Of a stretch of 64,000 nucleotides of DNA, positions 27,074 to 35,400 are shown one piece after another. The stretch is from the NCBI GenBank assembly GCA_045113695.1, contig JBGUJG010000093.1:1-64000 (forward strand). The letters are read 5' to 3'. A program made the position numbers and the translations under genes. The stretch's first letter is position 1; each line of letters begins with the position of its first letter. This DNA is from UBA4246 sp045113695 (GTDB taxonomy: Bacteria > Bacillota > Clostridia > Christensenellales > Aristaeellaceae). The notes beneath the pieces are model-generated. The model was not told the DNA's origin. It saw only the letters and a program-made list of their open reading frames with translations, and did not search any database.

Positions 27074-28546
27074 TTACCTCTTATCCTTGTCAATCAGCTC
27101 CAGCACCAGGATCGAGGCCAGGGCGAAGCCGAAGATGAAGACGCCCAGCATCAGCCAGTTGCGGACGATGTTTTCATTGGTGCGGGCGTATTCCGCTTTC
27201 TGGCTGGCGGCTGCGGTCTTTTCTTCCACGAGGCGCTGCACGTTCTGTTCCCCGAATATCTGGAAAACTTCGCCGAAGGTGGTTTTCAGGGTGAAGGTCC
27301 TGTCCCGGCGGGCCTGGACGGCCTCGTTGTTCTTCAGGAAATCGACGATATCGCCCAGCGTGACGGAGCCGCTGAGCTGCTGATCCCGGAAGGTATCCGT
27401 CAACTCCTGCGCGTGCAGGAGATCAAGGATCTGGCCCAGGGTCAGGGTGGTGCCCACCTCCTTGTTCAGCAGGGCGGCATTGTCCTGATTTGTCAGCAGG
27501 GAATTGACGAATTCGCCCACGGTCATCGGATCGGTGAACTGGGTATCCGGCACGAGGCTGATGCTGCCGATCTTCTGCATGAACTCGGTGTCTTTCAGCA
27601 TGTCCAGCAGGTTCTGCACGGTCATGGGGCGGGTGATGACGGTGTCCCGGATGTGCAGGCTCTGGTCCGCTTTGTTCAGGATGTCGGCGGCTTCGCCCAG
27701 CGTCATCGGCTTCATGATTTCCATATCCCGGCGGTTTTCGATGGCCGAGCTGTCCAGAAGGTCCAGAACCTGGCCCACGCTGAAGGTGCCGCCGATTTCT
27801 TTATCGCGCATGGAGTTCAGGGTCTTCCAGCCCGTTTCCATCGGCAGCTCGTTGTAGCCGGACTGGGCAATGATGGCCTTCATGCCGTAGTTGGAGATGG
27901 TATAGTTGGAATATACCTGGGCCCAGGTGGGCAGGGGAATGACGCCGCCGGAGAAGACCAGCTGGAAGATCAGCACGAAAGGCATGACCGTCATCGCACC
28001 GGTGGTGGTGTGGGACAGGCTGGAGATAAACAGGCTCATCATGTCCGAGGCATAGGAGATCAGCAGCATACTGATTCCCAGGTCCACGACCATCCAGGGT
28101 GTCATGAAGCCCCTGGCCGGGATCGGCACCTGCATCACGGTCATGACGTAGATGCTCAGCGCCGTCTGCGCCGCACACAGCAGAAGCTGATAGATCATGT
28201 GCGCGATCACATACGAGGTGATGTGCAGGCCGGAGCGGTGTTCCCGCTTGATGATCGGCCTTTCCCGGCAGACAGCCTGGATGGAGTTGAAGCAGCCGTT
28301 CCAGATGGCCACGCAGGTCAGGGCAAAGCCGCCGATCAGGCTGCCTTCCATGTTGATAAAGAACTTCCTGCGGATGACCATGGAGACCAGCGCCGCGATG
28401 ATGGCCGCCATCGGCAGGACCTTCCAGTCGTTCTCATTGATGAAGAAACGGAACTGCTTGCCCAGATAGATCAGGATCTGGCCGTCGCGCCCGGAATGCC
28501 TGACCCCGCGGGTGCGGACGTTTTTGCTTTTATTCTGCTCAGCCAT
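27074..28546 (-). CDS. ABC-2 type permease with an inserted helical-repeat domain
   Basis: 490 residues. The N-terminal half is an ABCG-like permease with about five hydrophobic segments (about 45-60, 68-85, 110-135, 148-170, 183-205). From about 250 to 435 there are about seven tandem repeats of 26-35 residues with a TxGxxxDxL core (FSVGQVLDLL, MTLGEAADIL, MTVQNLLDML, MTVGEFVNSL, LTLGQILDLL, VTLGDIVDFL, TTFGEVFQIF). A last membrane segment (about 462-484) follows. The repeats are thus inserted before the final helix, probably outside the cell. It overlaps its ATPase gene by 8 bp, so the pair forms one exporter. Substrate unknown. Confidence 0.88.
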   Translation of the reverse strand: MAEQNKSKNVRTRGVRHSGRDGQILIYLGKQFRFFINENDWKVLPMAAIIAALVSMVIRRKFFINMEGSLIGGFALTCVAIWNGCFNSIQAVCRERPIIKREHRSGLHITSYVIAHMIYQLLLCAAQTALSIYVMTVMQVPIPARGFMTPWMVVDLGISMLLISYASDMMSLFISSLSHTTTGAMTVMPFVLIFQLVFSGGVIPLPTWAQVYSNYTISNYGMKAIIAQSGYNELPMETGWKTLNSMRDKEIGGTFSVGQVLDLLDSSAIENRRDMEIMKPMTLGEAADILNKADQSLHIRDTVITRPMTVQNLLDMLKDTEFMQKIGSISLVPDTQFTDPMTVGEFVNSLLTNQDNAALLNKEVGTTLTLGQILDLLHAQELTDTFRDQQLSGSVTLGDIVDFLKNNEAVQARRDRTFTLKTTFGEVFQIFGEQNVQRLVEEKTAAASQKAEYARTNENIVRNWLMLGVFIFGFALASILVLELIDKDKR

Positions 28547-29903
28547 GCTGCACCTCCGCGTATTTGAGGATAAATTCGTCCGCCCGGCCTTCGCCGCCTT
28601 CTTCCTCGCGGTTGACGGACTTCACGATCTCTTCCATCCTGTCCTTGCCGAAGAAGGTTCTGGCTTCTTCGATGGGGCCGTAGAAAGCCAGGCGCCCGGT
28701 GCGGTTGGCGTCTTTCGCCAGGACGATCACGTCGTCGAACAGGTCGATCACGCGGTCCGGCGTATGGGTGATCACGATGATGATCTTTCCCTGGTCGGCG
28801 ATCTGGCGCAGCTGCTGGAACAGCTCCCTGGCCATGACGCCGTCCAGACCGCTGTCCGGTTCGTCCAGGATGAAGAGGCTGGGGTTGGAGATGAATTCCA
28901 TGGCGATCGAAAGGCGCTTGCGCTGGCCGCCGGACAGCTTGCTGACCAGGTTTTTCTGCACCGGGGTCAGGCCGAAGATCTTCATGACTTCATCCACCCG
29001 GGCCAGGCGTTCCGCCCGGGAGAAACCGGTCGGCAGGCGGAGGGCGGCGGCGTCCATCAGCGTACGGAACACGGTGTCCGAGCCGCGCATCAGGTCCAGC
29101 TGCGGCACGAAACCGATCTCGTACTGCATGTCCTTGTAATCCTTATACATGTTCCGGCCGTTGAGCACGACCTCCGCCTTGGCTTTTTCGTAGCCGTTCA
29201 CGGCGTTCAGATAGGTGGTTTTGCCCGCGCCGGAGCCGCCCAGCAGCAGCACCATGCGGCCCGGCTGGATGTACATATGGATGTCGCGCAGGAGGTATTT
29301 CTTTTTGAAAAACTCGGTGGCGGTCCGCTCTTCCAGGTTCACGGTCAGTCCCTGGTCCATGACGGCCGCTTTCTGATTGGAGAAGTAATTGGCCGTTTCG
29401 TTCTCCAGGTCGGACACCGTCCACTGGGGCTTGAGCTGTTTATCCCAGCCGAAAATGATGGCGGGCAGAAACTCCAGCGTTACCCACAGAACCATCCACC
29501 GGGGTTTCTGGGCGAACAGTTCGTTGACGCCGATGTAGACGCGGATCATGTAGATCGAGTAGACGAGGGCGACCAGCAGGCTGACGATCGACAAAAAACC
29601 GAAGAACCTGCCTGCGACATCGGGGTCTCTGGTCGGGGCAAACAGGTTGAGCAGCGCGATGAGGCCGAGAACACCCTGCATGACAGCGGCGAACCGGCCC
29701 TCGTCTTCCCGGTTGCCGGCTCTGCCCAGCTGATAATCCCGGACGCAGGGAACCAGCGCCAGCCACCATTTGATCCCGCACTTGCGGAAAATGCCGATCA
29801 TGCCGACGATCAGCAGCGCGCTGGAGACCAGAGAAAACGGTGTCGGCTGGGTGGTAGAGAAAAGGATTTTCAGGAAAGCTTCTAACAGTCTACTGACGTT
29901 CAT
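28539..29903 (-). CDS. ABC transporter ATPase with N-terminal membrane domain
   Basis: 454 residues. The first about 150 residues have four hydrophobic segments (about 20-38, 70-88, 100-122, 134-150) with a loop FRKCGIKWWLALVPCVRDY like DUF5684-type membrane proteins. The ATPase follows: Walker A GGSGAGKTT, signature LSGGQRKRL, Walker B LFILDEPDSGLD and switch His in IIVITHTPD, all intact. The spacing is ABCG-like. Domain order (membrane region then ATPase, permease as a separate gene) is unusual. Co-transcribed with the repeat-bearing permease downstream. Likely an exporter; substrate unknown. Confidence 0.9.
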   Translation of the reverse strand: MNVSRLLEAFLKILFSTTQPTPFSLVSSALLIVGMIGIFRKCGIKWWLALVPCVRDYQLGRAGNREDEGRFAAVMQGVLGLIALLNLFAPTRDPDVAGRFFGFLSIVSLLVALVYSIYMIRVYIGVNELFAQKPRWMVLWVTLEFLPAIIFGWDKQLKPQWTVSDLENETANYFSNQKAAVMDQGLTVNLEERTATEFFKKKYLLRDIHMYIQPGRMVLLLGGSGAGKTTYLNAVNGYEKAKAEVVLNGRNMYKDYKDMQYEIGFVPQLDLMRGSDTVFRTLMDAAALRLPTGFSRAERLARVDEVMKIFGLTPVQKNLVSKLSGGQRKRLSIAMEFISNPSLFILDEPDSGLDGVMARELFQQLRQIADQGKIIIVITHTPDRVIDLFDDVIVLAKDANRTGRLAFYGPIEEARTFFGKDRMEEIVKSVNREEEGGEGRADEFILKYAEVQHG

Positions 29904-29984
29904 TCGTCATCCTCCTTGCGGACATGAATGGCAGCGATCCGTATTCATGATTTATGCTTATACCGGGTTTGCCGGATCAAGCAG

Positions 29985-29993
29985 ATTATAGCA
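29985..29993 (-). promoter_or_regulatory. Extended -10 promoter for the ABC exporter
   Basis: Minus-strand TGCTATAAT (29993-29985), about 80 bp before the ATPase start. The -35 region (ACACAC-like) is poor, as is usual with TGn extended -10 sites. Confidence 0.5.
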
Positions 29994-30093
29994 CAGAATT
30001 GGGAGGGTGTGTATAGATTTATAAGGGAAAAACGGGAGAAAACGGAGAAGGAAAACAGAAAAAGCTGTGAAAAAGCGGACCCGTCCAGGTCCG

Positions 30094-30130
30094 GTCCCTG
30101 CTTGACATCAGGGACGTTCCGCGATAAAAT
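30094..30130 (+). promoter_or_regulatory. Promoter with inverted repeat over the -35 box
   Basis: TTGACA (30102-30107) and TAAAAT (30125-30130), spacer 17 nt. GTCCCTG (30094-30100) and CAGGGAC (30109-30115) form a perfect 7-bp inverted repeat around the -35 box, which could be an operator. AAAGGAGAA follows before the start at 30173. Confidence 0.65.
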
Positions 30131-30172
30131 CAAATTGTCATACAAGGATCATATAAAAAAGGAGAAAACCAA

Positions 30173-31963
30173 ATGAAACATGTACTGTGCTGGATACTGT
30201 GCCTGACCCTGGTGCTGGGCTGCTGCCCGGCCTGGGCGGAAGAGCCGGCCGCTCCGGCGGAAGAAACTGTTCATCAGCTGGAACGGAAGACGATGCCCAT
30301 GTATTTTTCAAGCGTGGGGCTGGTCAACAGCGCTTATCCCGTATATTACGCGGACGGCGTCGCCGATCTGCCGTATACGGACTTGCGGGAATGGACCGAA
30401 GCGATGAACGGGTTCCTGAAATTCGGCGATTCCAAGGAACCCGTGTATGCGATCGAATATGATGCGGACGGCGACTGGTATACGCTGACTTATGTGCCGA
30501 CGGGGTCCGTGGCCCTGATCTCGCCCAGGGAATCCATGGTGCTGTTTGAGAATTTCGATACCTTCAGCGCCGAACGGTACGGGGCGCTGGATGTCCTGAG
30601 CCTTTCCGGCTTCAACGAGCTGACCGGCCAGCGGGAGCTGTTCGCCCGCCTGGTGGACCTGAGGAACGAGCGCAAGGGCGAAAGCAAGGCCATCAATCTG
30701 GGCGATTATGAGATCCCGGTGATTTTCCAGGACGGTCAGTGCCTGATGCCGCTGCATACGGTGTTCGACCTGTTTTTCTGCATCCAGCGGAACCTGATCT
30801 GCTGCTGCAACAATCAGGCGCTGTTCATCGGCGGAAAGACCATGTTCGTCATGAACGTGAAAGACCCGGACACCGGGGAGGAAAAGCTGCAGCTCAACCA
30901 GCTCGGCGAACGTTACTACGGCGTTCCGAAAACGGAACGCAGCGAAGCGTTTGCCTGGTTCGGCTTCAATGAGCTGTGCATGGAACTGGACTGCTTCTAC
31001 GGCCTCAAGGAGGCCCACAGCATCTATAATTTCCGTGACCTGATGGTCCAGACGGATTATTATCAGCGCCTGCTCAGCCCGGACACTGCTGAAGCGGACG
31101 CCGCCGTACAGGATTTCATCAATTTCTATTTTGACGATCTGCACAGCATGTACAGGGAGAATTCCTTCTCGACGGGTTATGAAACCGATCTGACGCCGGA
31201 ACGCATCGGTTTTTCCGGGCGCAATGACGAGAGGATCAGCAGTATCTACCGGGCCGCAGCGGACGCGATCATCCCGGAAGGACGTCCCATATATCAGGAA
31301 ATCGGCAATACGGCTTATCTGACGTTAAACAATTTTGCCATGGAATATGACAGCGATTACTATTACGGGCTGAACCTGGACGATCCGGACTGCATCGTCG
31401 ATACGGTGTCCCTGGTGCTCTTTGCCCATCACCGGATCACGCGGGAGAACAGCCCCATTCAGAATGTCGTGCTGGACCTGAGCCTGAACAGCGGGGGCGA
31501 CGCGGACGCCGCGCTTTTTGTCATCAGCTGGTTCCTGGGAGAGGCGGCCGTCGCGAATGTGGATACCTTCACCGGCGCGCAGGCTTCCGGCATCTATCTG
31601 GCGGATACCAACCTGGACAGGGAATTTACCGACGACGACTGGCTGACCTACCGGTATCAGCTGTATTGCCTGATCTCTCCCTACAGCTTCTCCTGCGCCA
31701 ACCTAGTTCCCTGGGCGTTCAAGAGCGACGGGGCGGTCACCCTGGTGGGCAGGACGTCCGGCGGCGGCAGCTGCGTGGTGCAGTCCATGGCTACGGCATG
31801 GGGCACAATCTACCAGATGTCCGGCTTCAAGCGCCTGTCCTACATCAAGAACGGCTCCTTCTACGACGTGGACCGCGGCGTCGAACCCGATATCGTGCTG
31901 ACCAAGCTCAGCAGCTTCTATGACCGGGAAAAGCTGACGGACATTCTGAACAATGCGTATTGA
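30173..31963 (+). CDS. Secreted S41-like (C-terminal processing protease fold) protein
   Basis: 596 residues with a signal peptide (CWILCLTLVLGCCPAWAEE). The N-terminal about 280 residues are of unknown fold with a Cys-rich patch (FFCIQRNLICCCNNQ). The C-terminal half resembles S41 peptidases: VVLDLSLNSGGDADAALFVISW matches the strand before the active site, and SPYSFSCANLVPWAFK with the following GRTSGGGSCVV matches the serine nucleophile region. No PDZ domain is seen and the catalytic Lys is uncertain, so activity needs testing. The gene is divergent from the ABC exporter. Confidence 0.8.
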   Translation: MKHVLCWILCLTLVLGCCPAWAEEPAAPAEETVHQLERKTMPMYFSSVGLVNSAYPVYYADGVADLPYTDLREWTEAMNGFLKFGDSKEPVYAIEYDADGDWYTLTYVPTGSVALISPRESMVLFENFDTFSAERYGALDVLSLSGFNELTGQRELFARLVDLRNERKGESKAINLGDYEIPVIFQDGQCLMPLHTVFDLFFCIQRNLICCCNNQALFIGGKTMFVMNVKDPDTGEEKLQLNQLGERYYGVPKTERSEAFAWFGFNELCMELDCFYGLKEAHSIYNFRDLMVQTDYYQRLLSPDTAEADAAVQDFINFYFDDLHSMYRENSFSTGYETDLTPERIGFSGRNDERISSIYRAAADAIIPEGRPIYQEIGNTAYLTLNNFAMEYDSDYYYGLNLDDPDCIVDTVSLVLFAHHRITRENSPIQNVVLDLSLNSGGDADAALFVISWFLGEAAVANVDTFTGAQASGIYLADTNLDREFTDDDWLTYRYQLYCLISPYSFSCANLVPWAFKSDGAVTLVGRTSGGGSCVVQSMATAWGTIYQMSGFKRLSYIKNGSFYDVDRGVEPDIVLTKLSSFYDREKLTDILNNAY

Positions 31964-31973
31964 CGGGGTAAAC

Positions 31974-32151
31974 AGTTAGGAGTTAGGAGCTAGGAGTTAG
32001 GAGTTGAAATTGGTTCCAAAGCTCCCGGCACAATAAAAAACGCCTGCGGATTCAGAGAAAAAACTGAATTCCGCAGGCGCTTTCTCTTTGGTTTCAGAAC
32101 TGAATCAGTGAAATGTTTAACTCCTCACTCCTAATTCCTAACTCCTCACTC
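31974..32151. repeat. Inverted-repeat element, TTAGGAG family (copy 1)
   Basis: The left arm (31974-32008) has about four degenerate GTTAGGA/GAGTTAG units then AGTTGAAA; the right arm (32113-32151) reads TTTAACTCCTCACTCC and repeats in the opposite sense. The core contains the terminator. The right arm runs into the abfA stop codon. A second copy with the same arms is at 54225-54394. Confidence 0.75.
32034..32090. terminator. Bidirectional terminator
   Basis: CGCCTGCGG-TTCAG (32041-32055) pairs with CTGAA-CCGCAGGCG (32064-32079) with small bulges. On the minus strand TTTTTT (32040-32035) ends abfA transcripts; on the plus strand TTTCTCTTT follows for the S41-like gene. Confidence 0.85.
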
Positions 32152-33648
32152 GTTATATAGTCTGATCACATTCCAGGAAGCGGCGGGGAGGATGACCTCA
32201 GCGGCTGAAGGATCCATGGGCATCGGGCGGGGAGTGACGTTGTCCGGATGGAACTCGGTGTTCACGGCCTTCATGTCGTCATGGTGGAGGACGGAATGCT
32301 CTGCCTTGCTGAAAGTGCCGAAGGAGCGCAGGTCCAGAGAGAGCACGGTGTCCTCCTTCAGGTCGCGGTTGACCGCGAAGATGGTCAGGGAACCGTCATC
32401 GCCCTGCACTGCGGCGGCGTCAGCCAGGGGAACGTCCGTATAATTTTTCGTATCGGTCTTTTCGGCGGTGAGCCGGGGCAGGAGACTCATGCCCCGCCCG
32501 TACAGGCTGGCCTGCATCAGCGGCCAGAAAATGGTCTGTTTCCACGCGCCGCCGCCCGGACGGGTCATGATGGGCGCGATTACGTTGACCAGCTGGGCCA
32601 TGCAGGCGATTTTGACCCGGTCGGCGTTTTTGAGGATGGTGATCAGCATCAGGCCTACCAGCAGGGCGTCCTCAAAGTTGTAGACGTCCTCCAGCAGCGG
32701 CAGGGCGGTGCCCCAGGGCTCGCGCTTGTACAGGTCCTGATCCTGCTGGTTGGAGTGGTACCAGACGTTCCACTCGTCCAGGGAGAGGTGGACCTGCTTT
32801 TTGCTGTGCTTCTTGCCCTTGACGGCGTCGCAGATGGAGGCGACGGTCCGGATGAAATCCTCCAGGTTCATGGAGGAAGCCAGGAAATCGGCGGTATCGT
32901 TGGTGGGGTTGCCGTAGTAGCGGTGGAGGGAAACATAATCGACGTTGTCGTAGCATTCGCTCAGGACCGTGTATTCCCAGTCGCCGAAGGTTTTCATCTC
33001 GCTGGAGGAAGAACCGCAGGCGACCAGTTCGATGCTGTCGTCCGTCCACTTCATCATCTTGGCGGCTTCGTTGGCGATGCGGCCGTACTCATAGGCTGTT
33101 TTCTGTCCGGTCTGCCAGGGGCCGTCCATCTCGTTGCCCAGGCACCACAGTTTGATATTGAAAGGATCCTTCGCCCCGTTTTTGACGCGCAGGTCGCTCC
33201 ATCTGGAGCCGCCGGGATGGTTGGCGTATTCCACCACATGCTGGGCGTCCGCCGGCCCGCGGGTGCCCAGATTAACCGAGTACATCACGGAAGAGCCGGC
33301 CTTTTTTGCCCAGGAGGCAAACTCGTGCAGGCCGAAGGTGTTGGGGTCGGTGGTTTTCCAGGCCAGGTCCAGCCGGCGGGGCCGGAGCTCCCTGGGGCCG
33401 ACGGAGTCTTCCCAGTCAAAGCCGGAAACAAAGTTGCCGCCGGGATAGCGGATCACGGGGACGTTCAGTTCCCGCACCAGGCTGAGGACATCCGTGCGGA
33501 AGCCTTCTTCGTCCGCCGCGGGATGGCCGGGCTCAAAGAGCCCCGTATAAACGCAGCGGCCCAGATGCTCCACAAAGGAACCGTAGATCCGCTTGTCGAT
33601 GGGGGAGATCTGATAATCCTTGTCCAGGACCAGACGGGCTTTTCTCAT
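32146..33648 (-). CDS. abfA: Alpha-L-arabinofuranosidase, GH51
   Basis: 500 residues without a signal peptide, so cytoplasmic. The retaining GH51 catalytic residues are visible: acid/base Glu173 in CLGNEMDG and nucleophile Glu292 in LSLDEWNVWY; RYPGGNFVSGFDWEDSVGP is a family hallmark. It releases terminal arabinose from imported arabinan or arabinoxylan oligosaccharides. It is the last gene behind an amino-acid ABC importer but 43 bp apart with its own AAAGGAGG site, so it may be in the same transcript by chance. The stop codon lies inside the end of the TTAGGAG-family element. Confidence 0.96.
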   Translation of the reverse strand: MRKARLVLDKDYQISPIDKRIYGSFVEHLGRCVYTGLFEPGHPAADEEGFRTDVLSLVRELNVPVIRYPGGNFVSGFDWEDSVGPRELRPRRLDLAWKTTDPNTFGLHEFASWAKKAGSSVMYSVNLGTRGPADAQHVVEYANHPGGSRWSDLRVKNGAKDPFNIKLWCLGNEMDGPWQTGQKTAYEYGRIANEAAKMMKWTDDSIELVACGSSSSEMKTFGDWEYTVLSECYDNVDYVSLHRYYGNPTNDTADFLASSMNLEDFIRTVASICDAVKGKKHSKKQVHLSLDEWNVWYHSNQQDQDLYKREPWGTALPLLEDVYNFEDALLVGLMLITILKNADRVKIACMAQLVNVIAPIMTRPGGGAWKQTIFWPLMQASLYGRGMSLLPRLTAEKTDTKNYTDVPLADAAAVQGDDGSLTIFAVNRDLKEDTVLSLDLRSFGTFSKAEHSVLHHDDMKAVNTEFHPDNVTPRPMPMDPSAAEVILPAASWNVIRLYNE

Positions 33649-33691
33649 CGGGAAACCTCCTTTTGGGTCGGCGGTAAATGGCTGATCTGTT

Positions 33692-34432
33692 TTATCCGTT
33701 CAGGATTCTCTTGAGGAATTCTCTCGTCCGCATGTTTTCGGGATTGGAGAAGATCTTCCGCGGCTCTCCTTCTTCCTCGATGACGCCGTCCGCCATGTAG
33801 ACCACATGGGTGCTGACGTCCCGGGCGAAAGCCATTTCGTGGGTGACGACCAGCATTGTCATCCGGTCCCGGGCCAGGGCTTTCATGACCTCCAGCACCT
33901 CGCCGACCATCTCCGGGTCCAGGGCGGAGGTCGGTTCGTCGAACAGGAGCACCTCCGGCTCCATCGCCAGGGCGCGCGCGATGGCGACCCGCTGCTTCTG
34001 CCCGCCGGAAATCTGGTCGGGCCGGGCGTTGATGTAAGGCGCCATGCCCACTTTGTTCAGGTAGTGGATGGCCTTGCTCCGGGCCTCTTCCTTGCTGATT
34101 TTGGAAACCTTCTGCTGACCGATCATGCAGTTGCCCAGCACGGTCATGTTGCTGAACAGGTTGAAGTTCTGGAAAACCATGCCAACCTTGGCCCTGTACC
34201 TGGACGGGTTGATCTTTCCCTTCGTGACGTCCTGCCCGTGATACAGGATTTCGCCGGTCGTCAGCGTTTCCAGCAGGTTGATGCACCGAAGCAGGGTGGA
34301 TTTTCCGCTCCCGCTGGCGCCGATGATGGAAGTGACATCCCCCTGGTCCACGGTGAAGTCAATGTCTTTCAGGACCGCGTGCGTGCCGAAGGTCTTCGAA
34401 AGATGACGGATCTCGAGAATATGCCCGCTCAT
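33692..34432 (-). CDS. Polar amino-acid ABC transporter ATPase (GlnQ/HisP type)
   Basis: 246 residues. Walker A GASGSGKSTLLR, Q-loop GMVFQNFNLF, signature ISGGQKQRVAIARAL, Walker B VLLFDEPTSALDPE and switch His VVTHEM are complete. Sequence features (HAVLKDIDF, FARDVSTHVVYMADG) match the polar amino-acid uptake family. It energises import by the permease that overlaps it by 4 bp upstream (34429-35259) and the binding protein at 35401-36237. Substrate probably an amino acid such as Gln, Glu, Cys or Arg; not resolved. Confidence 0.95.
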   Translation of the reverse strand: MSGHILEIRHLSKTFGTHAVLKDIDFTVDQGDVTSIIGASGSGKSTLLRCINLLETLTTGEILYHGQDVTKGKINPSRYRAKVGMVFQNFNLFSNMTVLGNCMIGQQKVSKISKEEARSKAIHYLNKVGMAPYINARPDQISGGQKQRVAIARALAMEPEVLLFDEPTSALDPEMVGEVLEVMKALARDRMTMLVVTHEMAFARDVSTHVVYMADGVIEEEGEPRKIFSNPENMRTREFLKRILNG

Positions 34433-35259
34433 TTCGTATCCCCCTTATAATCCTTGTTCGTTTCATCAAACGGGGATGCGGCGTCCCGCGGCAGGCTGTA
34501 GGTGCCGGCCGTCATGACCAGCTGATCCAGGTTGACCAGCTCGTAGTCGGACTTGCCGGCCAGCTTCTTTTCGAACTTCCGCAGCAGGAAGGACGCGGCG
34601 AGGGTCAGGCAGAGGTATCCGCCCATTTCCATGAAGGCGGAGGGAAAGTATTTGAACACCGCGCCCGATACCATCTTGTGCACGGCGAAGAAGTCCGAAA
34701 ACCCGATGATGAACATCACGGAAGTATCCTTCACGTTGATGATGTAGTTGTTGCCGATCTGCGGCATGATGTTCCGCAGCGTCTGCGGCAGGATCACATA
34801 CAGCATGGTCTGCCAGTGATTCATCCCGATGGCCTTCGCGCCTTCAAACTGGCCCGGATCGATGCTGATGATGCCGCCGCGCACGGATTCCGCCATATAG
34901 GCGCCGGTGTTGATCGAGACGACCAGAATGCTGACCGTCCAGATGTCCTTGAACGATACCCCGAAGAAATACGGCATGCCGTAATAGATGAACACGGCCT
35001 GCAGGATCATCGGCGTGCCGCGGAATACTTCCACGTAGACACGGATAACGATGCGGAGCAGACGAAGCAGGATCCTCTTGAGGATAAAGTCGTTCGGCCC
35101 GTACGGGATCGTCTGCAGGATGCCGCAGAAGAACCCGATGACGCACCCGATCAGCGTAGCCGTTACCGCCAGGATCAGCGTATTGGCTATGCCGGTCAGG
35201 TACACATGCCCGTATTTTGCCCACAGGGTCCCGATATCGGAGAAAAGCTGATTCACCAT
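34429..35259 (-). CDS. Polar amino-acid ABC transporter permease
   Basis: 276 residues from the ATG at 35259 (AAGGGAG 11 nt upstream); a longer in-frame start at 35340 lacks a ribosome site. HisM-type: several membrane helices, the coupling motif EAAxxG-like region is EGAKAIGMNHWQTMLYVILPQ, and VEVFRGTPMILQ is the family signature. A C-terminal cytoplasmic tail of about 40 residues is longer than usual. It overlaps the ATPase gene by 4 bp. Between it and the binding protein gene are two hairpins that could set the protein ratio. Confidence 0.94.
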   Translation of the reverse strand: MVNQLFSDIGTLWAKYGHVYLTGIANTLILAVTATLIGCVIGFFCGILQTIPYGPNDFILKRILLRLLRIVIRVYVEVFRGTPMILQAVFIYYGMPYFFGVSFKDIWTVSILVVSINTGAYMAESVRGGIISIDPGQFEGAKAIGMNHWQTMLYVILPQTLRNIMPQIGNNYIINVKDTSVMFIIGFSDFFAVHKMVSGAVFKYFPSAFMEMGGYLCLTLAASFLLRKFEKKLAGKSDYELVNLDQLVMTAGTYSLPRDAASPFDETNKDYKGDTK

Positions 35260-35323
35260 AGAAAGAGATACTCCCTTACTGCGCTTGTCGGCCAGGATTT
35301 GGTCCCGCTGTGACAGAACAGGA

Positions 35324-35381
35324 CAGACAGCCGTCAGCAATCTGCTGCGGCTGTCTGCCCGGGTTCAGTCCTCCGGGACTG
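35324..35381 (-). promoter_or_regulatory. Two tandem hairpins between binding protein and permease genes
   Basis: CAGACAGCCG (35324-35333) pairs with CGGCTGTCTG (35348-35357) and an inner CAGC/GCTG extends it; TTCAGTCC with GGACTGAA (35364-35381) forms a second stem. No long T-run follows the hairpins on the minus strand, so a partial terminator or 3' stabiliser for the binding-protein mRNA is likely. Confidence 0.6.
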
Positions 35382-35400
35382 AATGGTTCTGCTGAAAGTC

